Shown here in pieces: positions 1 through 5,525 of a stretch of DNA of 5,525 nt. Positions within the stretch are counted from its first letter, which is position 1, and each line of letters opens with the position of its first letter. This stretch comes from LH-M37 sp965602855 (GTDB taxonomy: Bacteria > Pseudomonadota > Gammaproteobacteria > SZUA-229): the NCBI GenBank assembly GCA_965602855.1, contig CBFCZV010000077.1, positions 1-5,525 of the forward strand, written 5' to 3'. Below the pieces are notes generated by a model. It did no database searches. It was not told where the DNA came from and worked only from the letters and a program-made list of their open reading frames with translations. A program made the translations under genes and the position numbers.

Positions 1-120
1 GGTGCCAGCAAAAGCGGCAAGGATTTTTCTGCGTTTACAGGTTCGGGCTGTTTTACCTTAGCCAATGATTATTTAACTAAGATGAACAAGCAGACCATTG
101 ATTGGTCATTGGATGATTAG
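1..120 (+). CDS. C-terminal end of an unidentified protein (5' truncated by window)
   Basis: Frame 1 is open from the first base to a TAG at 118-120, giving 39 residues that begin GASKSGKDFSAF and end TIDWSLDD. The composition (a Gly/Ser-rich stretch, then an amphipathic segment, then an acidic tail) looks like a genuine soluble-protein C-terminus rather than a random open frame. The pattern G-x-x-x-SG followed by a Tyr- and Lys-containing tail loosely resembles the ends of some NAD-dependent aldehyde dehydrogenases, but this is a weak impression and I do not assign a function. The stop is followed 21 bases later by a palindromic repeat, which could protect the mRNA 3' end. The rest of the gene lies upstream of the window. 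Confidence 0.6.
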   Translation, partial: GASKSGKDFSAFTGSGCFTLANDYLTKMNKQTIDWSLDD

Positions 121-141
121 CACGGTAGGTTGGGGCTCCTC

Positions 142-165
142 GTTCCCACGCTGGAGCGTGGGAAC
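142..165. repeat. REP-like palindrome, copy 1
   Basis: A perfect 10-bp inverted repeat, GTTCCCACGC (142-151) and GCGTGGGAAC (156-165), encloses the tetraloop TGGA. A nearly identical copy lies at 1720-1747 in the same orientation. From general knowledge, palindromes of this sequence are abundant in intergenic DNA of many proteobacteria and are thought to be REP-type elements moved by RAYT transposases. There is no T-run after the stem on either strand, so it is not a canonical intrinsic terminator. Confidence 0.85.
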
Positions 166-219
166 CAGAAAAAGGAGGTTCAGACCACAATTAATTCAGC
201 AACGGTAACTTCAACCCTA

Positions 220-249
220 TTGGCTATGAACTTACTGCATGCGTAGAAT
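220..249 (+). promoter_or_regulatory. Candidate sigma70 promoter for mltF
   Basis: TTGGCT (220-225, 4 of 6 matches to the -35 consensus) and TAGAAT (244-249, 5 of 6 matches to the -10 consensus) are separated by 18 bases. Transcription would begin near 256, leaving a leader of about 37 bases before ATG 293. The -10 box lies downstream of ATG 239, so if this promoter is used the longer start cannot be translated from its transcript. This is prediction by eye only. Confidence 0.4.
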
Positions 250-279
250 GACTCTTATTAAACGTCAAAGCTCGGCAAC

Positions 280-283
280 AGGA
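280..283 (+). promoter_or_regulatory. Ribosome binding site that decides the mltF start
   Basis: AGGA lies 9 bases before ATG 293. The alternative ATG codons at 239 and 248 have no purine-rich Shine-Dalgarno sequence at proper spacing. The site therefore favours ATG 293. Confidence 0.5.
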
Positions 284-292
284 CTCTGTTAT

Positions 293-1660
293 ATGTTTCA
301 CTATCGTCATTCCTTTATTCCATTGATAATGCTATTCGCACTGGCTGGCTGTGACAATCAGCCAGCAGGCGATGGATCAGCACGCTCTGTCTCTGCCATT
401 AAGGAATCCGGCACATTGATTGTTCTCACTCGTAATGCCCCGACCACCTGGTATATCGGACGTGATGACGAGTCGGCGGGTATCGAACACGATATGGCCG
501 AAGCCTTTGCCGCTCACCTCGGGGTCAAGACGGAGTTTCGCATCAAGGAGTCGGTGCCGGAGATTCTGCAAGCACTCGAGCGGGGTGAAGGTGATCTTGC
601 TGCGGCCGGAATCACTATTCTCGATGAACGTAAGCAACGCTTTCGTTTCGGTCCTGCCTATCAGGATGTGACCCAGCAAGTGGTCTGCCGCCGCGATAAC
701 GTGCAGCCCGAGGATGTGGAATCACTGATCGGCCTGAACATTGAAGTGCTAGCCGGTAGCAGTTACGCCCGACGACTGAAAACACTGAAACTGACAGAAT
801 ATCCGGAACTGGCGTGGACAGAGACCGAAGACAAAACCACAGAACAGCTGATGCAGGAGGTGTGGGAAAATAAACTGGACTGCACCGTGGCCGACTCCAA
901 CATCGTTGACATCAACCGCCGCTATTTTCCGGAGTTGATTGCGCCCATGAACCTTTCACAATCACAGTCGCTAGCATGGGCGATGCCGCAACAGAGTGAA
1001 TCGTTGCAGGCTGAAGCAAGCAAATGGTTCCAGCAGTTTCGCGACAGCGATCGCTTCGCCAGTCTGCTGGAGCGCTACTACGGCTTTTTTGAAGCCTTCG
1101 ACTATGTCGACATTCAGACTTACCTCCGCCGCATCGATGATCGTTTTCCCCAGCATCAGGAATATTTCAAGTTAGCTGCCGAAAAATACAATGTCCCCTA
1201 CCTGATACTCGCCGCGCAGGGCTATCAGGAATCACACTGGGATGCCAAAGCAAAATCACCTACCGGGGTACGCGGCATTATGATGCTTACCCTTAATACT
1301 GCCCGAGCTGTGGGCGTAAAAAACCGCCTCGATGCGAAACAGAGCATCTTCGGCGGTGCCGATTATCTATCCAGGATGACGAATCGTTTTTCCGAAGAAG
1401 TCACCGGCGAGAACCGCATCTTGATGGCACTGGCAGCCTATAACATCGGCCGCGCTCACATGCACGATGCCCAGACACTGGCCAGAAAGCAGGGCCTCAG
1501 CCCTCATCACTGGCGCGACATCAAGCAGGTGCTGCCACTGCTGGCCAGTAAAAAATATTACAAAGATCTCAAATACGGTTACGCCCGCGGCACCGAACCC
1601 ATCCGCTACGTGCAACGCATACGCGAATACCAGCATGTCATGGAAAATCGCCTGGATTGA
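293..1660 (+). CDS. mltF: Membrane-bound lytic murein transglycosylase F (lipoprotein)
   Basis: This periplasmic enzyme cleaves the MurNAc-GlcNAc glycosidic bond of peptidoglycan and leaves a 1,6-anhydroMurNAc end. From ATG 293 it has 455 residues. A lipoprotein signal ends in the lipobox LAGC with lipidated Cys20. Residues about 37-267 form a substrate-binding-protein (SBP_bac_3) domain, starting KESGTLIVLTRN; in this family it is a regulatory module that senses muropeptides. Residues about 269-450 form the SLT/GH23 catalytic domain, starting FDYVD. It contains GYQESHWD with catalytic Glu313, then GVRGIMML (325-332), AAYN (381-384) and YGYARG near the end. This order matches E. coli and Pseudomonas MltF, but the long C-terminal tail of those proteins is absent. 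In-frame ATGs at 239 and 248 would extend the N-terminus (473 residues from 239), but they lack a Shine-Dalgarno sequence and would give an unusually long, Arg/Lys-rich pre-signal region. The residue after the lipidated Cys is Asp, followed by Asn, which in enteric bacteria is an inner-membrane retention signal. The family assignment is secure; the start is likely. Confidence 0.95.
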   Translation: MFHYRHSFIPLIMLFALAGCDNQPAGDGSARSVSAIKESGTLIVLTRNAPTTWYIGRDDESAGIEHDMAEAFAAHLGVKTEFRIKESVPEILQALERGEGDLAAAGITILDERKQRFRFGPAYQDVTQQVVCRRDNVQPEDVESLIGLNIEVLAGSSYARRLKTLKLTEYPELAWTETEDKTTEQLMQEVWENKLDCTVADSNIVDINRRYFPELIAPMNLSQSQSLAWAMPQQSESLQAEASKWFQQFRDSDRFASLLERYYGFFEAFDYVDIQTYLRRIDDRFPQHQEYFKLAAEKYNVPYLILAAQGYQESHWDAKAKSPTGVRGIMMLTLNTARAVGVKNRLDAKQSIFGGADYLSRMTNRFSEEVTGENRILMALAAYNIGRAHMHDAQTLARKQGLSPHHWRDIKQVLPLLASKKYYKDLKYGYARGTEPIRYVQRIREYQHVMENRLD

Positions 1661-1686
1661 GGCTTAGGCATTCGTCCGATTATAAT
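1657..1686 (+). promoter_or_regulatory. Candidate sigma70 promoter overlapping the mltF stop
   Basis: TTGAGG (1657-1662, 4 of 6 matches to the -35 consensus) spans the mltF stop codon. It is followed after 18 bases by a perfect -10 box TATAAT (1681-1686). Transcription would start near 1693, pass through the second palindrome and enter the small ORFs at 1793 and 1879. The -10 box also sits inside a 7-bp inverted repeat, CCGATTA (1676-1682) and TAATCGG (1686-1692). That repeat lacks a T-run and so is a poor terminator. Confidence 0.4.
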
Positions 1687-1719
1687 AATCGGGGGAAGTC
1701 CAGAGTAAAAATTATTCTA

Positions 1720-1747
1720 TCGTTCCCACGCTGGAGCATGGGAACGA
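1720..1747. repeat. REP-like palindrome, copy 2
   Basis: A 12-bp stem, TCGTTCCCACGC (1720-1731) with GCATGGGAACGA (1736-1747), carries a single C-A mismatch around the loop TGGA. It matches copy 1 (142-165) in the core and loop and has the same orientation. The outer TC/GA pair is intact here but degraded in copy 1, while the inner stem is perfect in copy 1 and mismatched here. The two copies have therefore diverged independently and flank mltF. Confidence 0.85.
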
Positions 1748-1792
1748 TGGCAAAAACGTGTTTTCACTTATTTTAACGATATGAGAAATAAT

Positions 1793-1879
1793 ATGACAAA
1801 TCAAAAACAGATAAACGAAAATCAAAAAATTGAATCACAACATGCAATGAATGCTAAAGCGACTGGATTGATAAACTGA
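1793..1879 (+). CDS. Small ORF (28 codons), possible leader or 5' part of a frameshifted gene
   Basis: ATG 1793 follows a GAGA at 1783-1786 and opens a 28-residue frame (MTNQKQINENQ...TGLIN) that ends at TGA 1877-1879. An in-frame ATG at 1781 would give 32 residues. The peptide is polar, rich in Asn, Gln and Lys, and has no membrane segment or recognisable motif. Its stop overlaps the next start as TGATG, a layout typical of translational coupling. It could instead be the N-terminal part of the downstream gene separated by a one-base loss (see findings). Such a short AT-rich frame could also be open by chance, so confidence is low. Confidence 0.3.
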   Translation: MTNQKQINENQKIESQHAMNAKATGLIN

Positions 1880-2175
1880 TGAACCCTACGTCTAGAATAG
1901 AGTGTGGACATATTCACCGAGTTAATCTTTGGAGTGGCTTGGCAAATCAGGGCAGGATATTACGCATTGACGAAAAACTTTTGTTTGGGAAGTCTGTATC
2001 TGAGCTTGAAGAGCTAATAAAGCCTATGATGGTGAAACATTACAAGAATGCTAGTGGCAACTATAAAAAAAACGAGCTGTCGTCTTATGTGTTTTATGAT
2101 TTATCTGGAAACACGACTGAATTTTCTTTAGAGGAATTAGGCTTGGCGTGTGCAAAGAATGATATTGCACCGTAG
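1879..2175 (+). CDS. Hypothetical protein, 98 residues, unrecognised
   Basis: The frame runs from ATG 1879 to TAG 2173-2175. I do not recognise the family. The protein is soluble and mixed in charge, with no signal peptide or transmembrane segment. A segment RILRIDEKLLFGKSVSELEEL (approximately residues 26-46) looks like a beta strand followed by an amphipathic helix. A later segment, SSYVFYDLSGN, looks like another strand and turn. There is no good Shine-Dalgarno sequence directly before ATG 1879. Translation would therefore depend on coupling to the small ORF whose stop it overlaps, or the true start lies upstream across a frameshift. Reading this frame upstream of the ATG gives SDWIDKL before a TAA at 1855-1857, a plausible protein-like extension. 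The DNA is visibly more AT-rich than mltF, suggesting accessory or transferred origin. Confidence 0.55.
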   Translation: MNPTSRIECGHIHRVNLWSGLANQGRILRIDEKLLFGKSVSELEELIKPMMVKHYKNASGNYKKNELSSYVFYDLSGNTTEFSLEELGLACAKNDIAP

Positions 2176-2285
2176 GTACGATACTCATAAACATAAGCCA
2201 CAACAAACACCTTCTTGTTAAATATCTAAGTTAAAATAGCGCACACGTGGGAAGCACTCCCCTCAAACCAATCAGATAGAAAAAT

Positions 2286-5207
2286 ATGTTAGATAATTTA
2301 TTTAAACCAGCCTGGAAAAGCGGCTCAGTTGAGAAACGCCTGAAAGCTATTTCAGCAATGAATAGCGCAAGTTTAGAGAAACAGAAGATACTTGCTCAAT
2401 TGGCCGCTGATGACGTGGATATTTCAATTTGTATTGCGGCAATCCAGAAATTAACGTCTGTCGCCACATTGCATGAAATTTCGATCAAACATGATAATAA
2501 CTCGGTTCGTGGTGAAGCTGAGAAAAGGCTTAATGCATTAATCTCTGCCGGGGCTTCTCTTGATGAAGGTGGATACCGCGATTTGTTAAAGCAGTATCCA
2601 GCATTGACTGTACGCGTTGCCGCCTATGCTGAGTTAGCTTCAGTTAGAACTGAAGCCATACAAAGTTTAGCGGACAATCAACTTGTTGAAGTACTGGGTC
2701 TAACCGTTTACACAGACTCGCGACGACTGATCGCAGAAAGGCTGACAAATACCGAAGCGAACATTGAAGCACTTGAGTCTGCAAGGAAGATGCTGCGTGG
2801 AAAAGATAAGAATGCTGAGCGTTTAATTAAGACAAAAATAGATGAATTCAGAAGACAGGAAAAGCAGCATGCCGAAAATTTAGCAACGCTAGAAAAACTG
2901 ATTAAAGATATCGAGTATCTCGCCAGTCGTGATTGGCGGGCTGAGTTTAAAGCTAAGTTACAGGTTAACCGAAACAACTGGGATGAGCTTGATTTCGAAA
3001 TAGATGCAGACACGAATCAGCGTTATCAAACGGCCAGACAGATTATCGATGCTCGATTTGAACAACAGAATATTATTGAACAGGCGAAGCAGTCTCAGCA
3101 ACAGCTGCTTGATGATCTAGACGCTTTTCTACGAGACATAACAGGCAGGGATTTCACCAACTTGTTAGAAACACACGCCGTAACGTCAACTAAGAGTGAT
3201 CAGTTCAGCGTCAGCTGGCAACAATTAGCCGTTAACAATCAGCCAGAACTGGTAACAGATGAGTTAGTCGAGAAGAAGCTCCGCGCATTGCAATCGGCGA
3301 ATCAGTTGGTGCTTAAGGCCGCCGACATATTGCAGGAAAAGCCTTCTGCAGAATCAGATGAAACTGAAGCTTCAAGTCAAGACAGAGAAGCTAAGACATT
3401 AGCCGAAAATAGTCAGAAATTGAGCGCCGCCTTAAAACAACTTAAATGGCCTGCCGCCTATGGCGAACTGCGAGTGGCGACTGAATTACAGGCGCAGCTG
3501 ACCGACTGGCGAAACACACAGGCGGTGTCTGTCGCCGAAGAGAAAGAGAAGCTTGATTCTTTGCATAAAAAAATCAGTTCTATCTTTCGTTTTTCCCGCG
3601 CCGGCAATCTGGCGAGAGCGAAGCAGTTTTGTCAAAGAGTCGAAAAAGGACTCCGCCAGTTTGAAGGCAAAGATCTTGCAGGCCTTGAAGAACGATTCGA
3701 AGAAGCCAGAAAAACATTGGGTGATATGGGTGACTGGAAAAATTTCGCGACCGAACCCAAGTATGTTGAGCTATGTGAAGCCATGGAGCTTCTTGTTAGC
3801 TCCAAACTACACCCTGACAAACTCTCGAATGAGATTAAGGCTCTCCAGCAACAGTGGAAAAAACTCGGCAACTCGGATATATCAGATTCATATTGGCCAC
3901 GATTCAAAGAGGCAGCGGATAAAGTTTACCAGCCCTGTGCCGAATTTTTTGATAAGCGACATGCGCTTCGTAAAACCCATCTCGAGCAACGACAACAGTA
4001 TGTAGTACAGATGCAGGAACTATTCGAAGCAACCGACTGGGACAACAATCCTGACTATAAGGCCGTGCAGTCTTCGCTGCGCAGTATTAGTGATCGCTTT
4101 GCCGCTATAAAAGATGTTGAACGTGGTGCGGGTGAAAAACAATGGAAGCAATTTAAAACCTTTAAGGACCAGGTGACCGCCAAACTCGATGTGGTTTTTG
4201 AAGCAAATATACGCTTGAAACATCAGCTGATTGAGCAAGCTGAAGCGCTTGCTGAAGCAGAGGCCAAAGATGAAAATCTGGCAAAGCTCAAAGCATTGCA
4301 AACAAGCTGGAAGCAGGTTGGTATTACTAATCGCAATAAAGATCAAAAAGCGTGGACTAAATTTAAAAAACAGGGTGATCTTGTCTTCAAGAAAGTGCAG
4401 GAACTTCGCCATGGGAATAAAGAAAAAACCGATCAACAGGTCAATGCCTACAGGGATATTATTAAGGAGATTCAGCAACTGGCCAGGTCGGCTAAAAATC
4501 TGGCGGAAGCTGATCAGCTATTTTCTGCTCTGCAGGCTAAATACGCCGAACTACCTGAATTGCCATTGCCTGAAGCAGATGGCGCTGATTCAAAAGGGCC
4601 CGATTCATTTCGCTCGGAATCACATAGGCCAGAACCCCGTCGCCATCTGACACCCGGGCAACTCCCGGAAAAACTGGCAGTAGGTATTCAACGTGATTAC
4701 CGCAAAGCCTGCGATCAGTTCGATGAATGTCGTTCTCGGATTATTAACAATAATCACGCCCAGCAGATAGATGCGCTGAGACAGAAGGCTGATCTTTGCT
4801 TATTGCAGGAAGCACTGGGTGAATCGCCATCGGCAGAAAAACTTGAGGAAATATCGCAACAATGGGATGCCATAGAACTGCATGACGCAACATTGTCTCG
4901 TCGTATAGAGCAGCGACGAAACTCAGCGCAGGCCGCTAGTGATCGAGTTGCAATCGGAGCAGAACGCAGAATGCTTTGTCTTCAGTTAGAAATTGCCATG
5001 GGTGCAGAAAGCCCTGCTGAAGATAAAACCTTACGTATGCAATATCAGCTAGAACAGATGAATAAATCGGGATTGGGTCAGCAAACAGAAAATAGTGCCG
5101 ATTGGTTAGAGAAATTGGAACTAGATTGGTTGTGTATGCCAGGTGCAGAACCTGAACTACAAAAAGAATTAGATCAACGTTTCCTGCGAGCACTTCGATC
5201 GGAGTAA
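2286..5207 (+). CDS. Large helical DUF349-repeat protein with N-terminal HEAT-like region
   Basis: This cytoplasmic protein of 973 residues has no signal peptide or membrane segment and is predicted almost entirely alpha-helical. Residues about 16-190 show a repeating R-x-x-A-x-x-x-L helical pattern like HEAT repeats (SVRGEAEKRL at 73-82, VRVAAYAEL at 109-117, SRRLIAERL at 145-153). Residues 190-460 are Gln/Glu/Lys-rich and coiled-coil-like. DUF349 repeats follow. The first, about 480-556, holds GDWKNF, WKKLG (524-528) and YWPRFK (536-541). A second, degenerate one at about 570-638 has W620 and F623. The third, about 645-710, holds WKQVG (675-679) and AWTKFK (689-694). A Pro/Ser/Arg-rich linker (about 757-795) precedes a helical C-terminus whose EDKTLRMQYQLEQM stretch (from about 912) is typical of proteobacterial members. 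The size is as usual for long gammaproteobacterial DUF349 proteins. The molecular role is not established; the fold suggests a protein- or RNA-binding scaffold, which is inference. ATG 2286 has only a weak purine-rich RBS (AGATAGAAAAA), but no earlier start is supported. Confidence 0.9.
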   Translation: MLDNLFKPAWKSGSVEKRLKAISAMNSASLEKQKILAQLAADDVDISICIAAIQKLTSVATLHEISIKHDNNSVRGEAEKRLNALISAGASLDEGGYRDLLKQYPALTVRVAAYAELASVRTEAIQSLADNQLVEVLGLTVYTDSRRLIAERLTNTEANIEALESARKMLRGKDKNAERLIKTKIDEFRRQEKQHAENLATLEKLIKDIEYLASRDWRAEFKAKLQVNRNNWDELDFEIDADTNQRYQTARQIIDARFEQQNIIEQAKQSQQQLLDDLDAFLRDITGRDFTNLLETHAVTSTKSDQFSVSWQQLAVNNQPELVTDELVEKKLRALQSANQLVLKAADILQEKPSAESDETEASSQDREAKTLAENSQKLSAALKQLKWPAAYGELRVATELQAQLTDWRNTQAVSVAEEKEKLDSLHKKISSIFRFSRAGNLARAKQFCQRVEKGLRQFEGKDLAGLEERFEEARKTLGDMGDWKNFATEPKYVELCEAMELLVSSKLHPDKLSNEIKALQQQWKKLGNSDISDSYWPRFKEAADKVYQPCAEFFDKRHALRKTHLEQRQQYVVQMQELFEATDWDNNPDYKAVQSSLRSISDRFAAIKDVERGAGEKQWKQFKTFKDQVTAKLDVVFEANIRLKHQLIEQAEALAEAEAKDENLAKLKALQTSWKQVGITNRNKDQKAWTKFKKQGDLVFKKVQELRHGNKEKTDQQVNAYRDIIKEIQQLARSAKNLAEADQLFSALQAKYAELPELPLPEADGADSKGPDSFRSESHRPEPRRHLTPGQLPEKLAVGIQRDYRKACDQFDECRSRIINNNHAQQIDALRQKADLCLLQEALGESPSAEKLEEISQQWDAIELHDATLSRRIEQRRNSAQAASDRVAIGAERRMLCLQLEIAMGAESPAEDKTLRMQYQLEQMNKSGLGQQTENSADWLEKLELDWLCMPGAEPELQKELDQRFLRALRSE

Positions 5208-5272
5208 ATAGAAGCAGGGTAGATTGGTTAAACTAAAGACTGTTCAGCCCTACACAAGCTAAAGCCCGAAAC

Positions 5273-5278
5273 AAGGAG
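5273..5278 (+). promoter_or_regulatory. Strong ribosome binding site for the DUF4389-like gene
   Basis: AAGGAG lies 6 bases before ATG 5285, a near-ideal Shine-Dalgarno sequence and spacing. It is far stronger than the RBS of the upstream DUF349 gene, suggesting higher translation of the small membrane protein. No terminator or convincing promoter is visible between 5207 and 5273, so co-transcription with the DUF349 gene is plausible. Confidence 0.7.
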
Positions 5279-5284
5279 ATTATT

Positions 5285-5525
5285 ATGAGTGACGAGATTA
5301 AAGAAAACTTCAAGCAGAAATCCACATGGTTACGTGGCTTATATATTCTGATGTTTGCGTTGTTTTATAGTATTGCTGAAATCGTTTTATTTGCGGTTGT
5401 TTTCATCCAGTTTCTGCTGGTGTTATTTACCGGTAAAACTAACCCGAAATTGTTGATGCTGGGGCAGGAGATTGCGACTTATCTTTATCAAATCATCCAG
5501 TACCTTACTTTTAATAGCGACTATC
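5285..5525 (+). CDS. DUF4389-like small membrane protein (3' truncated by window)
   Basis: Eighty residues are visible before the window ends. After a short polar N-terminus (MSDEIKENFKQKSTWLRG), one long or two closely packed hydrophobic helices span about residues 19-49. Then comes a short loop, LFTGKTNPKLLMLGQ, and a second amphipathic helix, IATYLYQIIQYLTFNSDY. The order 'hydrophobic helix, F-TG-x-x-N-x-x-L, Y-x-x-Q-I-x-x-(F/Y)-LTFN' is what I recall for DUF4389 proteins, which are usually about 100 residues and often end in a PFPFxxW-like motif. That end would lie just beyond the window. The protein is likely in the inner membrane. Its function is unknown. It lies 77 bases after the DUF349 gene in the same direction. 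Confidence 0.8.
   Translation, partial: MSDEIKENFKQKSTWLRGLYILMFALFYSIAEIVLFAVVFIQFLLVLFTGKTNPKLLMLGQEIATYLYQIIQYLTFNSDY

Noticed and set aside
142..165. Palindrome copies as a CRISPR repeat pair
   Set aside because: There are only two copies, 1.6 kb apart with a full gene between them, and no regular spacers.
1676..1692. Intrinsic terminator after mltF
   Set aside because: The stem is only 7 bp, AT-rich, with a 3-base loop, and is followed by GGGAAG rather than a T-run.
2212..2237. Promoter for the DUF349 gene using TTGTTA (2215-2220) and TAAAAT (2232-2237)
   Set aside because: The spacer is only 11 bases. TTCTTG (2212-2217) gives 14, still short, and no good -35 box sits 16-18 bases before TAAAAT. 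A promoter probably exists in 2176-2285, but I cannot place it.
2249..2261. Hairpin GGGA...TCCC before the DUF349 gene as terminator or riboswitch element
   Set aside because: Only 4 bp of stem and no T-run; nothing around it resembles a known riboswitch.
3553..4005. 150-codon + strand ORF in another frame within the DUF349 gene
   Set aside because: It is a shadow frame with no recognisable motif, over a region where the main frame encodes the conserved first DUF349 repeat.
4020..4478. 152-codon minus-strand ORF, hydrophobic and Phe/Leu-rich
   Set aside because: It lies wholly antisense to the Lys/Glu/Gln-rich DUF349 coding region, which yields Phe/Leu-rich antisense frames automatically. 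The DUF349 frame carries clear family motifs over the same bases.

Overview
This window looks like a mid-GC gammaproteobacterial chromosome segment. The evidence is an MltF-type lytic transglycosylase with a lipobox signal, a large helical DUF349 protein of the kind common in gammaproteobacteria, a DUF4389-like membrane protein, and two copies of a GTTCCCACGC...GCGTGGGAAC palindrome that is widespread in proteobacterial intergenic DNA. The genus cannot be named from the sequence alone. All supported genes lie on the + strand.

Layout. Bases 1-120 are the last 39 codons of an unidentified gene. Bases 121-292 hold the first REP-like palindrome, a strong Shine-Dalgarno sequence with no start codon behind it, and a plausible sigma70 promoter (TTGGCT-18-TAGAAT) for mltF. 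The mltF gene runs to 1660. Its best start is ATG 293, not the longer ATG 239, because 293 has a Shine-Dalgarno sequence and gives a compact lipoprotein signal peptide. Bases 1661-1792 hold a second promoter candidate (TTGAGG-18-TATAAT) that overlaps the mltF stop, and the second palindrome copy.

Bases 1793-2175 are visibly AT-rich. They carry a short ORF joined by a TGATG overlap to a 98-codon ORF of unknown function. The pair can also be read as one gene of about 127 codons broken by a -1 frameshift in an A-run. Bases 2286-5207 encode a 973-residue protein with N-terminal HEAT-like helices and a C-terminal DUF349 repeat region. From 5285 to the window edge runs the start of a small DUF4389-like membrane protein.

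Functionally, only MltF has a well-understood role (peptidoglycan cleavage). The DUF349 and DUF4389-like genes are close together in the same direction and may be co-expressed, but no shared pathway can be shown from this sequence. No CRISPR array, tRNA, rRNA, transposase or defence system is visible. The least explained part is the 1660-2285 interval.
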